From the NCBI GenBank assembly GCA_029582265.1, contig CM055820.1, forward strand, positions 12,740,966 through 12,804,965: a DNA stretch of 64,000 nucleotides. The letters run 5' to 3'. This document shows positions 42,040-54,068 of this stretch, one piece after another; within the stretch, counting starts at the first letter, position 1; each line of letters starts with the position of its first letter. The position numbers and the translations under genes were made by a program. The notes under the pieces were generated by a model. That model worked only from the letters and a program-made list of their open reading frames with translations. It had not been told where the DNA came from and did no database searches. This DNA comes from Zoroaster sp. YZ-2022 (Eukaryota; Echinodermata; Asteroidea; Forcipulatida; Zoroasteridae).

Positions 42040-44667
42040 CCGGCAACGAATTTGACGATCTCCTAGATGTAGTGTCACCCCTACCCAGTAAGCTGTTACT
42101 TCTCGGCGATTTTAACATTCACGTTGATACGCTGCTTGAAATCAGACATCGCATTTCCTGACATCTCTCAATGATGCTGGTCTACACCAACACATAACTG
42201 AACCTACACAAAACACGGCACATACACTCGATCTTCTCATCTCAAACCGGATGACTCACTTGTTCTCGACAGTGAAGTTTTTGAACATTTTGAACTCAGA
42301 TCATTTCGTAGTAAACTGTACCATTAGGTTTTCTAAACCAGTCAACACCCGCGTTGATCACTTCTAACTCCAGGGATTATCGTAACATTGATCATCAAGC
42401 TTTGCTAGAGACCTCAATCTTTCTTTCAATTGTTTTCCTATGATGCCTCTCTGGATATTAAGTAAAATTTTTATAATTCTAATGTAATTTATGTATTGAA
42501 CAATCACTGTCCACTTACGCAACGTAAACATAAGTTTAAACCTCAACCCGTTTGGTATACTATTGATATACATCTTGCTAGGCTTAATCGGCCTTAAACT
42601 TGAAAGAAAAAAATGGAAGAAAAGTAATAACCCACATGATCATAATCTTTATCTGGATGAAGTTCACGATTTTCGAAAATTGTACATTCTGTTAAATCTA
42701 AGTATTACACTGAGCAGCTATCCACTGCCAATACTAAAATTGTTTTCAAAACTTTAAATACTCGTTCAACCGAAAAGGTTTCACCACTTCCATGTACCAT
42801 TTCATTTAAAATCTTTCCAAAAGTTTAGTAATTACTTTGAAGACAAAATTTTCAAAATCCGGAACACAATTAACTCATCCCAGACAGATTACACCCCACC
42901 TCCCCATAATGCAATTGCTCCTGAAATAAGTGAATTTAGAACAATTAACAGAAGCTGAAATTTCGAAAATAATTAAGAAATCTCTAATAAATCCTGCACG
43001 TTGGATCCTCTCCCCACTTGGCTTGTTAAACACAACTTGACCACACCTGCCCCATATTTACTTCTATAGCTAACATGTCATTGTCCACAGGACCTTCCCA
43101 CAGTACTCAAGGATGCGGTGGTTACCCCATTGTTGAAGAAGCCCACCCTGGATAAGGATATCTTAAAGAATTACAGGCCTGTTTCCAATACTGCTTTTCT
43201 TTCTAAATTAATTGAGAAAGCTGCTTGTTGCAAATATCAGATTATATCGGTAGTAATGACTTGTATATGAGTCCAATCTGCTTACAGACCCAATCACAGC
43301 ACGGAGACAGCCCTGTTGAAAGTCAAGAGTGACATCATCCAAGCTTTTGACAATCGGCAGGCTGTTTCGTGGTGTATTGATCCGTCTGCTGCTTTTTGAC
43401 ACAATTGATTATGATGTTTGTTACATAGATTATCACATGTATTTGGTTTCAAGAATAACATTATTGCCTGGTTCAAATCCTACCTTAATAATCGAACATG
43501 TAGAGTTAGGATCGCCAATGAATTTTCTGATCCTAAGGTTCTTCTTCACGGTTTGCCCTAAGGCTCATGTGTCGGACCTCAGATGTTCCTTCTTTATACT
43601 CAACCTATGTATGATATCATCACACGCTACCCTGGTATCAAAGCCCATTTTATGCAGATGACACTCAGTTATACATTAATGTTGATCCCGAATACCTGGT
43701 GAATCAGATCGCGCAATTTCCACTTTATCTAAATGCATTTCGAAATCAAATCATGGATGTCTAAAAATATGCTACTCCTCAATGATGACAAAACCCGAAT
43801 TTTATTGTTGCCAATCCCAACATTTTGCATAAGTTTTCAGATATCTCTTTTACCATAGGTAAACTATTATCAAACCATCCAAAACTATAAGGAATCTTGG
43901 AGTAGAATTTGATAGTGCAATGAACATGTCCCATCATGTATCATCAATTTGTAAGTCTGTTAATTTTCATCTTCGTAATTTATCACGTATCAGAATGTTC
44001 ATTGATGATAACACATGCCACCATGCAGATCCGTGCTTTAGTAACTGCTCTCGACTTGACTACGCTAACTCACTCTCTCATAGGTTCATCAGCCAAAGAA
44101 ATTAAAAGACTTCAGCGACTTCAAAATAGGGCTGCTAAACTCATATTCAAGACAAAAAGTCTGACCATGTATTCTCCAGCTCCTCCAACAGCTTCATTGG
44201 CTACCTGTACAAAAACGTATCGATTTAAAATTATGACTATTACTTTAATTGTCTTTCTAATAATGCACCATTTTATCTATGCGAGCTTATCTCGCTATAC
44301 CAACCTTAATCGTAGTGACTTACGCTCTAGTTCTGACCAAAAGATGCTCTGTAAACCCGCACTCATCTTTTGTTCTGCAAATAAGGGTTTCTTTGCTTCT
44401 GCGCCAAATCTGTGGAACAATCTCCCATCAGATATTCGTCATACTAGTGAACTTCAGATGTTTAAAAGTAAACTTAAGACTCATTTATTTTAGCTTTGTT
44501 GTACATCTTATTTTATTCACTGTTAATTTTAGAATTACATCTCATTTTATTCACTGTTAATTTCAGAAATTATTAAGTTGATCCATTTTGTAAAGCGCTG
44601 TGATACCTTTCAGTCGTGTAAGAGCGCTATATATAAATGCTATTATTATTATTTATTATTATTATTA
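42040..44667 (+). mobile_element. Inner layer: degraded L2-type LINE
   Basis: Endonuclease trace LLLLGDFNIHVDTL near 42095, RT traces QSAYRPNHSTETALLKV near 43280 and YADDTQLYINVD near 43655 in shifting frames, and a C-terminal PNLWNNLPSDIRHTSELQMF block. The 3' end is gcgctatatataaatgc with a (ATT)n tail. Confidence 0.88.
43936..44493 (+). pseudogene. L2 LINE C-terminal fragment
   Basis: The open 185 codons end with the characteristic RSS...F-SAPNLWNNLP...FKSKLKTHLF tail that follows the RT thumb in L2/CR1 ORF2. The beginning is out of the original frame. Confidence 0.75.
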
Positions 44668-45737
44668 GGCTGTTTGTGCCGTGCCTAGTCAAATCTGCGT
44701 CAATGCTATACAGCGCGCAAACTGACCGAGGGTATAATAAGTGTTAATTTTTATGCAACATTATTTCGTAAAAAAATATCGAATATTTATGAACATTCCT
44801 TAGAATTTACGGCATTTCCTTAGATTTCCTTAGATTTCTTTATTTCCTCAGAAATTTCCTTAGAGCGTCAAAACAGTTCAAAATTTCCTTAAAATAAGGA
44901 AATTTCCTTGAAAGTGGAAGCACTGCCCTAGGGCCGGCTAGGGCCTACACATGGGTCTATTAAATTACGCGTGCAGTGCGCATGCGCACGACTGAATCAT
45001 CGAGTTTTACCGCGTTCACTGCTGTACTGCCCTAGCCCTGCGAATAATACCGGACTACATGGCAATTCGCAGGGCAGCCCTGCGAATAATCACAACGTAA
45101 TAAAATAAAGGCATACGGAAACCATTCATTCAAAACCACTGTTAGTGTTAGGCCATGAGAATGAAAGTCATAGATTTGCGTCCACCGCCCGCATGTCCCG
45201 AAAGCTACCGCCTAAATTTTTCATTATTTGCCAAAAGAAATCATTATTTGCACAAAAAAGGTATTTCCACCAAACAAATTTAGTTCCAAATCATCCACAT
45301 CAGTAAAACGAAGTTTTTACCAAATTTCCACCAGTATGTGCACTAGTATAAATATAATCATTAGCACATATTAGGGCTGTGCGTTTTCGGATATTTTTGG
45401 AACCGGATACCCGAAATCAGGAAAGTTCGGATACCCGTTTTCATTCTTGTTGAAAACATGCCTCCTTTGGTGTACAAATACATGTAAACGTCAACAAAAT
45501 TGACCTTTATAATACAGAGGATACCATATTTAATTCGATCTTTATTAAAGTATAACATCTTGGTGACAAAATATTGTATTAATTTACGGAAAGATATTTC
45601 TGAAATAAAACCGTAAAAATTGATCACACGTGCGCACGCATGGCTGGTGCATCACACAGCTACAGCGGCCTCGCACGTGACTGTGTCAGGCGTAACTATC
45701 ATATCAGAAGACAATGATCACTGGTGAGTGCGTGACC

Positions 45738-46109
45738 AGAGCGCATGCATATAGCAAGTTGACTTTAATGTTCATAACACGTGTGACGTGTTGAATAATG
45801 TCATTGGTCAAAGGCGATGTGGGCGGAACTAACCCGTTGTGGGAAAACGATTCATGTGCTTGCGCCTTGCCGCACCCTGCCTTCTAAATAAGGATATCCC
45901 GTACGCCATGTTGGCTTTGGATTGGAGCGCATGCGTATAGCAAGTTGACTTTAATGTTCATGTCACAAAACACGTGTTGAATAATGTCATTGGTCAAAGG
46001 CGATGTGGGCGGAACTAACCCGTTGTGAGAAAACGATTCATGTGCTTGCGCCTTGCCGTGCCCCTGCCTTCTAAATAAGGATATCCCGTACGCCATGTTG
46101 GCTTTGGAT
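45738..46109 (+). repeat. 186-bp tandem duplication
   Basis: Two copies (45738-45923, 45924-46109) sharing atagcaagttgactttaatg, gatgtgggcggaactaaccc and atatcccgtacgccatgttg. Confidence 0.92.
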
Positions 46110-46233
46110 TAGGACATGATTTTGCATACTAAAATAATATTTGATATTATGAAACTAACAAACCGCAAAAAATTAACAAATCTAAAATCAGAACTTGAAT
46201 ATTAATATGTTTCTATCACAATGAACTTAAGTT

Positions 46234-46252
46234 AAAGGTACACACCGCCCTA
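46234..46252 (+). repeat. Inverted end AAAGGTACACACCGCC (partner at 54050)
   Basis: AAAGGTACACACCGCC is complementary to GGCGGTGTGTACCTTT at 54051-54067. Either two solo copies or the ends of a composite segment. Confidence 0.45.
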
Positions 46253-46402
46253 AAAGTGCAAAAAATGGGACTGATAGAATGATAGATAATCATTTTTGGA
46301 AGGTTTTCTTCAAAAAACAAAATCCGGGTATTGTGTAATTACCGAGAAATGTCCAAAAAACAACAATAAGGTCAAAGGTCACGTATACGCATTTCCAGTA
46401 GT

Positions 46403-46729
46403 CTATACAACCATGAAACCTGTACGGCAATTGCAGATTGTATTTAGACTGGTACCTCTGCATTGCACACCGTTGTGATTGTGACAAGAGCAACAAGGTT
46501 CCAGTCTGTACATTTTGTATCCGTTGTAAACACACGAACGATCACAGAATTCCTGGATTCGATTGCAACCAGGTGCATGTCGACGTCCAAGATCATCCAA
46601 AAATTGAGGAAAATGCCAAGTAGGCTTGATAGACCTTGGATCAACCATGGAAAAAGGCATAGACTGAACAAACCGGTGCTTAGCAGCATCTTTCTGGACA
46701 TTCTGGGTGAGCATCTCAATCATGATCAA
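46403..46729 (-). CDS. Small cysteine-rich open frame, possible secreted-protein exon
   Basis: The 108-codon frame ends with nine cysteines in about 50 residues (GCNRIQEFC, SCVYNGYK, PCCSCHNHNGVQC, ICNCRTGF). The spacing C-x4-G...CC-x-C-x6-VxC resembles a von Willebrand factor C-type or EGF-like fold; this is inference. A dibasic GRR lies just before the first cysteine. There is no signal peptide in the frame, so it would be a terminal exon with the leader encoded further right. No acceptor is certain. It could instead be transposon-derived sequence. Confidence 0.35.
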   Translation of the reverse strand: MIMIEMLTQNVQKDAAKHRFVQSMPFSMVDPRSIKPTWHFPQFLDDLGRRHAPGCNRIQEFCDRSCVYNGYKMYRLEPCCSCHNHNGVQCRGTSLNTICNCRTGFMVV

Positions 46730-48539
46730 TAGGTTGCATTGCTATTGGTAGACAGTACATGATGAACACAATCATATGACAATGTCCCCTGGCAATTATG
46801 TGAAATTGCCCTAACCCCTGATTACATACTCTACATATTTGACAGGAAAAAATGTTGAAAGGGAAGCTTCAATTTTGGTTTAGATTCTCATATTCTCAAA
46901 ATATTATCAAACATTTTTATTTGGTCGGGACACAGGCCTAAGTTATGACCAAATTAATTTGTCCGAAGTGCTTTTATCTTAGAGAGAGAAAAAAATAATT
47001 ATGTAAAAAATACAAGAAGTTACCAGATATAACTTTGTGAAACACGAGGGGGAGCACCTATTTTTAATAAATTTTCACAGGTTAGTTTTTATGTTATTTT
47101 TCGTGAAATCTAATGTTAACATGTTACAGGGTTGAAGTTATCAAATACCAATGATGAACGTTTCATTTAGTTTTAAGGGTTGTTTATTACAACAAAATTA
47201 AGGTTTAGTATAATTTGTTATTATTTTTTGCTACATGTATAGCAGTACTGGCATTTCAGTCCAAGAGAAGGGGTCTATCTGATAACCATCTTTCCATTCC
47301 ATATCAGTTAAACAATGTTTTACCTTATTTCACAGTGATTGTTGATAATGTTGAATTTATTTAAATCTAAGCCCTTACTCCTCTTTTCACTCTTAAATCT
47401 TTTCAGAAAGAGGACAGAAACATCTTGCTACTTCAGCTATGCAGAATTGATGCTGGGTGTGATTCTCGACATAATGAAGCACCAGTCTTCGGTCAATGGA
47501 ATTGCATGGTAATTCGGAATCGAGCATATGTCTGGGCCCCTTGCTTTTATTGCTTGTTTGCCCCTCCCCTCCCTAGTTCTTGGATTCTGTAGTGCTGCAA
47601 CGATAGTCCAAAGAATTTTAGAAAACAAATGTGTTGGTTCATCACCAGTGGCAGTACATGCTATCACCAAGAACCTGGGGGGGCAGGCATTTTATTCCAA
47701 AATTACCGATTCCAATAACAGCCCCTGAATGTCACCCATTCTGAACTGTCACTAAATCGTACAAACAGAGCGTACATTTATTATGCAGATTGATTCTGTT
47801 TTGTTGTCAACAAAGGATCATGGTTGGGTTCATTTACACTGAAGTCATTTCACTTGTTACATGTGTAAGGCCATGTACACTCATTGTTAGATTGTTTGCA
47901 ATACATGTAGGTTAAACAGGTCAGCAAAGTGGTTTCAATTGATTGTGGGGGGGGGGGAGGGAAGAGTGGAACCACAAAAGTCAATTCATGAAACCAAATG
48001 GACAGTTAAAATAAATATGTATTTCATTGTTTTATTAGCAATTTACAAGCACCCATACAACTCTGATTATTTCAATGTCTAAACATTTATGTACAAAAAT
48101 GGCATATGATCTTTAGCTTATAATTCTATAGATTGGATACAGCTACAGACACTTTGCCAAATATGTGTACAACCTTGAAAATGTAAAGAGCAATGTAGAA
48201 TTTGTTTTCAAATTTTATAAATGATTTTTAATTATTTGCAGTATAGGTGAAAACAAAGACAATTTATAAGCATGTCACAATAAAGAGATGCTTGATTACA
48301 GTGTTACTATCATTGTCAATTTATCATTATATTTTTGTTCATTATAAACTTGAGTTGAAAGTATATTATAAATAAAGATCACTCTTGGTATATAAACATG
48401 CAGTCCATCAATTAAATTTATTTTTGTACAAGACTTAATACCAAGACATAAATACCAATGTTGGCTTCATCTAAATATAGAATTTGAAGGTTTTTCCATA
48501 AACAAAATGAAAAGGGCAAGCAATTATCAGATTTGATCA

Positions 48540-50395
48540 AGTGGATGTAATTACATTTAATTTTGTTTGAATTGTCAATTGGCTAATTCTATCACAAACA
48601 CCATCACGCAAGGATCCACAACGTAGACTGTCCATGTTTGAGCCTACTAGTGTTACGGAGATCAAGAAACTCATCATGAAATCGCCATCAAAATCATGTG
48701 AACTTGATCCAGTGCCAACTTCGCTAATAAAACAAAATATTGATGTGTTTGCTAAGTATATCACAATTATTGTAAACAGATCTCTTTCTTCCGGTTGTTT
48801 CCCTAATAGCCAGAAGGTTGCTCATGTTAAACCACTCCTAAAGAAATCCAATTTGGACAAGGAAGCTTTCAAAAATTACCGACCAGTAGCGGATTTAAAG
48901 TACCTTGGAAAAACAATCGAGCGAGTTGTTTCATCACGGATCTCTGACCATGTTCGTGCTAATAACCTGTCGGACACATTTCAGTCAGCCTACAAACCAT
49001 TTCATGGAACGGAAACTGCTCTTCTTCGCGTCAACAATGACATTTTATCTGCCATGGATGAGGGGAAAATCACTGCATTAGTTTTGTTAGACTTAAGCGC
49101 CGCATTTGACACGGTCGATCATAAAATCCTTCTCTCCCGCCTTCAATATCATCTTGGAATACAGGACACAGCCCTGGATTGGTGTAAGTCCTACCTTTTA
49201 AATAGGCCTCAGCATGTTTGTATTGGTAACGCTATCTCCGAGCCTGTTATTCTTGACTATTCTGTACCCCAAGGCTCTGTACTCGGCCCACAGTGGTTTA
49301 CTGTTTATACCTTTCCAGTTCGTGATATCATTTTGAAGTATAATTTAAATTACCATGTTTACGCTGATGACACGCAGCTTTACATTACTTTTAAATCTTC
49401 TCAAGAACCTGCCGATTCCTGCATTAAAACACTGGAGAAATGTATTCAAGAGATTCGAAGTTGGATGACACAAAACTTCCTGAAATTGAACGATGAAAAA
49501 ACAGAATTTGTTCTATTTGGATCACGTCAGCAATTGTCTAAAGTTTCTCTTCCATTTATTACAATTGGTGACTCGCAGATAACCTCCTCATTATATGCAC
49601 GTAATTTGGGTGTTATATTTGACTCGACAATGACTTTAAAACCACATATCTCCAACATTGTTCGCATATCATCATTTCATATCAGAAATATAAGCCGAAT
49701 TAGGAAATACTTGAATAAAAGTGCTGCTGAACAAATTATACATGCGTTTGTCACATCACGGCTCGATAACGGAATGCTCTCCTACGGTCTCCCGCAGAAT
49801 CAAATATCTCGTCTTCAGCACATACAAAACACAGCAGCTCGTGTTGTGACTTTGTCCAGAAAGTCATGCCATATCACGCCAATCTTGAAAAAACTGCACT
49901 GGCTTCCTGTTTCACAGAGAATTGTTTTTAAACTTATGCTAATTGTTCACAAATCTTTTAATAACATTGCTCCAATTTATATTTCTGAACTGCTTAAAGT
50001 CTACACTCCATCACGCAATTTGCGCTCCAGCAACATGTCACTCCTAAATGAACCAACTTCAAAACGGAACTGGGGTGATAGGTCGTTTTCTGTCGCAGCT
50101 CCGAGACTCTGGAATCGTTTTCCAACTAAACTCAAATCTTGTCATAGTATAACCAGATTCAAGTCGATGCTTAAAACTCATCTTATGTCACAACTCTTTA
50201 AAGATGATGTATAAAGTTATTTGTAATTGCATTGTAGGTACATGTATCTCGGTACATAATATTTGTTTCCCTATGCTATCATTGTATATTGTTTGTATTA
50301 ATGTTTTTTTCTTTGTTTCCGCGCCTTGAGCGCCCAGCAGGGTGGATATGTGCGCGCTAAAAATCTTTATTATTATTATTATTATTATTAACTTG
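48540..50395 (+). mobile_element. L2-type LINE, 5'-truncated, with intact RT frame
   Basis: Lacks the endonuclease domain but keeps an uninterrupted RT region and the 3' end gcgccttgagcgcccagcag...gtgcgcgctaaaaatc with (ATT)n. Probably a recent 5'-truncated insertion. Confidence 0.93.
48634..50214 (+). CDS. LINE reverse transcriptase (ORF2 C-terminal two thirds)
   Basis: The 526-codon frame shows RT blocks in order: KPLLKKSNLDKE and NYRPVADLKYLGKTIERVV, FQSAYKPFHGTETALLRV, LVLLDLSAAFDTVDHKILL, VPQGSVLGPQWFTVY, the catalytic YADDTQLY, SWMTQNFLKLNDEKTE, LGVIFDSTM and a C-terminal PRLWNRFP...FKSMLKTHL. These mark the L2/CR1 clade, which copies its RNA at a nicked chromosomal site. The ATG at 48634 is simply the first Met; full elements start upstream with an endonuclease that is absent here. 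Confidence 0.92.
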   Translation: MFEPTSVTEIKKLIMKSPSKSCELDPVPTSLIKQNIDVFAKYITIIVNRSLSSGCFPNSQKVAHVKPLLKKSNLDKEAFKNYRPVADLKYLGKTIERVVSSRISDHVRANNLSDTFQSAYKPFHGTETALLRVNNDILSAMDEGKITALVLLDLSAAFDTVDHKILLSRLQYHLGIQDTALDWCKSYLLNRPQHVCIGNAISEPVILDYSVPQGSVLGPQWFTVYTFPVRDIILKYNLNYHVYADDTQLYITFKSSQEPADSCIKTLEKCIQEIRSWMTQNFLKLNDEKTEFVLFGSRQQLSKVSLPFITIGDSQITSSLYARNLGVIFDSTMTLKPHISNIVRISSFHIRNISRIRKYLNKSAAEQIIHAFVTSRLDNGMLSYGLPQNQISRLQHIQNTAARVVTLSRKSCHITPILKKLHWLPVSQRIVFKLMLIVHKSFNNIAPIYISELLKVYTPSRNLRSSNMSLLNEPTSKRNWGDRSFSVAAPRLWNRFPTKLKSCHSITRFKSMLKTHLMSQLFKDDV

Positions 50396-51068
50396 TGGCC
50401 TTACTTTTGGGAATTATTTACTTTTTGACAACTCTTCTGCTGAGGGCAGGGGAAGAGGGAAAGCATGGATGCAAGCTTTCTTGCAACTTTATCATGTAGT
50501 AGTTATAAGCTAATGAAAGGCTAATTAGCTGATATCCATACAAGCTTTGAAGACTGCAGACATTAGCTATTTGACATAAGCTGCATTGTTTCTTGGCCAC
50601 CCAATTACTATACGAGTAGACTCTGTGGTACCTGATACAGGGTAAATTTTCCTTGGTAAATTTGGAAAAACAAAGAAAGGGGAAATGTTTATATGCTCCT
50701 CCATGCTTCAGTGTCTTCAGTAACCCCCCCCCCCCCAATCAATTTAACCCCCACTTCCTGTCCTATGAATTTGCAGCCAAGTTTAATCCAGTTATTACCA
50801 TAAACCAACTTTGTGACTTTATGCCCATAATAACACTGAATAATTTGATCTGGCTTCCTAAAACCCTGGCAAACTATTTTCATATAAGTGTTTTTACATG
50901 TTGACTTATCATCTGGCATGGTTTTTGAAAAGCATGTGTTGGGCTAGTGTCAATATCATTATGCATATAATGAGGTTTGTGGTAGCACCATGTAACTATC
51001 TCTACAGTTTAATAGTGTTGGCTCTTAGAATAACCAGTGGTGAGATAACTTGAAGTTTCCATCGTTAT

Positions 51069-51134
51069 ACTCTGATCATCTTCATCCCCCTGAAGACAAT
51101 CAGAGTATACTGATTGAAACATAGAATAATGTCA
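51069..51134 (+). ncRNA. Hammerhead-like fold (repeat-derived)
   Basis: CTGAAGA (51090), stem AATCAG/CTGATT around AGTATA, GAAAC (51116), then CAT/ATG around AGAATA and GTC|A. This mirrors the hammerhead order core-stem II-GAAA-stem III-NUH, but one extra C stands between CTGAAGA and stem II and stem I is not evident. Confidence 0.3.
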
Positions 51135-51825
51135 CTGCCAGTTCTTCTCAGAACCAATGCTATTTACTACTCTTGAAAGATAATTACTTACTCCTACTGT
51201 TCTTCAACCATGTGAAGCTTCAAAATCTCAACATTTTCAAGGTAGTACAGAATACTAATAGAGTAATTTGTTTGGGTGCGGAGGGGGGGGGGGGGGTTTG
51301 AGGGCTGTCAGTTGCCTTGAAACATTTTCATGTTATACCTGCAATTTTTGGCAATTTATGAGGTTCTTGAAAGTAGGACATGTCCTCTATACTTCATAGA
51401 AACTTTTGATTGGATGGCACCCGTAACAAACCTGAAGTTTATATTGTAGGTAATCTTCTTGAGAAAATTCTTATTCAGTGGAATGTCTGCTAATAAGTGG
51501 GGTGGGGTGTGGTAGGCTTCCGTTTACTGACACCCATTCACATACATAGGTGACATGATGAACTGAGCATTCGTCTCTATCTCCATCTCCCTTCATCTCA
51601 TCTATGGACCAAACATGAACAAACATTATGTATATAATCTTACAAAAGAAAGATTACGTTGAACTGATTACTCTAGCAGTTGAGAAATGAAACTGACTAC
51701 AAAAACATAAATAACACAATAGTCAGCCATGAATAACACATGTAAAGCTACTTTGACTAATTATTAGTGCCACAGTACACTTATCATTCACACACACACT
51801 TCAAATTATAACCAATGTTGTATTT

Positions 51826-52048
51826 TCCCTTTAAGAGGACAACGGTCACGATCAACATGGCATGGAATCGGAGTGCTAGTTTTAGATTATTTCGGTGACT
51901 GAAAATAATATCCCACATGATAAGGTCATATTATCATTGCTGCTGCATAAATGAGCCAGTAAGTTTCAGTCAGTGTTCATCTTAAACTAGGACACTGATC
52001 CCATGCCCTGTTGAAAGTCTGCTCTGATCGTGATATTGTCCCTTTAAT
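51826..52048. mobile_element. MITE 'gggcatggaat' family, copy 3
   Basis: ttaagaggacaacggtcacg ... ggcatggaatcgg mirrored by cccatgccctgttgaaagtc ... gtgatattgtccctttaa. Confidence 0.75.
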
Positions 52049-52359
52049 ATGGACAAGTTAACATTAAGCATGCACAAGGGGGGAAAAACCTGAATGCACA
52101 ACTTCATTTTTTCTAAATGAGAAATTGTTTCTGTAAATCTGATTTTGTTTGATAGAAAAACAAATATTTACATCAACTAAGTTTTCTATATATAGGCCCT
52201 ACACAGAAATTATGGGATACAAAAAATAATCTGAATCAATCCAAGATGTACCCTACCTTGGCAATTCTTTGTAGCTGTGAATACTGGAAATGGAATCAGG
52301 CTGAACTCTACATGGTGTTGATGTAAGTAAAAAATACTGGCAGTGATGTTTTCTCATAC

Positions 52360-52715
52360 TGGGGTGTCGTGGCCGAGCGGTCTAGCTTACCGGATTCAAG
52401 TTCTGGTGTTAGCAACATAATGTGGGTTCGAATCACGGCCGTGACACTTGTGTCCTTGAGCAAGACACTTAATCATAATTGCTTCTCTCCACCCAGGGGT
52501 TAAATGGGTACCTGTGAAGGCAGAGTTGGTTTGCTCTATATGCGCTAGAAATGGCAGCAATTGAGCTGTATACTCCCCAGGGAGCTGAGATGGTTTCAGG
52601 AATGATTTATGAGCCTTATGAGCAGGGATAATAATATAATGCGCCTTGAGCACCACTTAGTTGGTGGATACGTGCGCTATATAAATCCACACATTATTAT
52701 TATTATTATTATTAT
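52360..52715 (+). mobile_element. tRNA-derived SINE, copy 4
   Basis: Nearly identical to copy 1 along its length, with (ATT)n tail. ATACT occurs at both borders and may be part of the target duplication. Confidence 0.9.
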
Positions 52716-52744
52716 ACTATAAAACAAAACATAACAGCTAATGA

Positions 52745-52800
52745 AATAATGATGGATATGATGGATATGATGGAGATGGTGGATATGATGGACATAGTGC
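52745..52800 (+). repeat. ATGATGGAT-type short tandem repeat
   Basis: Repeats of gatatgatg / gagatggtg over about 55 bases. Confidence 0.8.
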
Positions 52801-54049
52801 ATATTAAAAATCCATTTAAATATAACTCGTATGCACTCGCACGCGTTTAGGGGAATAATGGTACCTGATGCTATTTCCTCCAGTCCATGTTTGAATTTTC
52901 ACCATGACCCCTTTTGACCATCTTCCCCATAAAAACATTGATGGTGGAAATTACAACTACTTCACTGGAAATTGTTCTGCTTTCTAAACTATATCTCATA
53001 ATTATCATGTCTGTATTGTAAACATCACAATATCATTGGGCCTTGGCTATAGGAACTATCAAAAATAATGTGATGGCTAACAGAAATTCATCATAAGAGT
53101 TCATCAGCATACAGCCATACAAAAAGCCCTCCGAGTATTATATTATCAAACAATATTTCTCTTTTATTACTCTTACCTGTCCAACAATAATCCTACAAAT
53201 GCGACATTATTGATGATCTCATCATGGTCACCATCACGTTCAACAATCAAATCCCTGAGTGTTTGCCATCATTTGAGGTTGGCTGGCCCGTCAATGGTCG
53301 CCAGGCATGCGTCGTTTTATTGCCGTAGACAGTGAGCCTTTCTTCACCCAGCCTGCTCGGTCGAAATTCTGGCGTTGATTTTGACGGATGGCCTTCCAAA
53401 CTGAACAGTTTTTGTCACTTTTTTATTGGCGTTGATATGATGAAGGGGCTGTGACGATGTTCCGAATGAATGCGTCATTGCTGTTTCCAAAACTAAACTC
53501 GCTAGCAGTATCATAATTCAAAATACCCGACACGAAAAGCACCACAGTGGTCGAGACCCTGCTTTACGCTTCCACGCGAAAAGTGGTGATATAATATGGC
53601 CTAACCAGCAGGCTCACGCCTTGGCCGCGCTGGCGCCCATGGCTGTACTGGTACAGTCTTGGTTCGGTTCCCGGTGTCTCTGGAAAGTGCCAAGACTTTC
53701 GTCTTTTTGTCGATTTTGACAATTTTCACCCATTGTTTCAAAATCATTTCACTTTTGTCAAGTGTCAATGAATTATAAAAAATAATTATTCTTGAATTTG
53801 GTTCAGTAATAAACATTTTAAACGTCTGAAAGTGCGACTATTAATTTTGTCCTCGTGAGTTTTCTGGACAAATTTTGGTCGAAGAAAGTCACATGACATT
53901 GGTTTTTGTACAATAACAGAAAAACGACACATTTTTCAGGAGTACTTGTGTGGACAATTATATTCTACTTTTGAAAGATCTTTCCAACCATGTATGTAAA
54001 ACAATGAAATATTGAGGGGCGTTTTTTATCGCCCAATTTCGCGCGACAA

Positions 54050-54068
54050 AGGCGGTGTGTACCTTTAA
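54050..54068 (-). repeat. Inverted end GGCGGTGTGTACCTTT (partner at 46234)
   Basis: Complement of the word at 46234; no transposase in the 7.8 kb between, only the LINE, a SINE and the Cys-rich frame. Confidence 0.45.

Larger units (their letters stand above)
41631..44933. mobile_element. Middle layer: hAT-like non-autonomous element
   Basis: CAGTGCTTCCACTTT (41639) and AAAGTGGAAGCACTG (to 44925) are perfect inverted ends flanked by the 8-bp duplication CCCTAGGG. Subterminal tttccttagatttccttag words occur at both ends. No transposase remains. Confidence 0.85.
41300..45089. mobile_element. Outer layer of nested transposons: palindromic-end element
   Basis: The 27-base end TTATTCGCAGGGCTGCC... 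(41300-41326), itself largely palindromic, is repeated inverted at 45063-45089. Further partial copies lie just inside (41342-41400, 45035-45045). The host element would be about 0.5 kb without the inner layers. Confidence 0.7.

Noticed and set aside
47404..47511. Possible exon (acceptor ttttcag, KEDRNILLLQLCRIDAGC, donor-like gtaatt)
   Set aside because: Weak donor and no partner exons or recognised family.
46234..54068. A single 7.8-kb transposon bounded by AAAGGTACACACCGCC ends
   Set aside because: No transposase or target duplication; two independent short copies of a common repeat end are equally likely.
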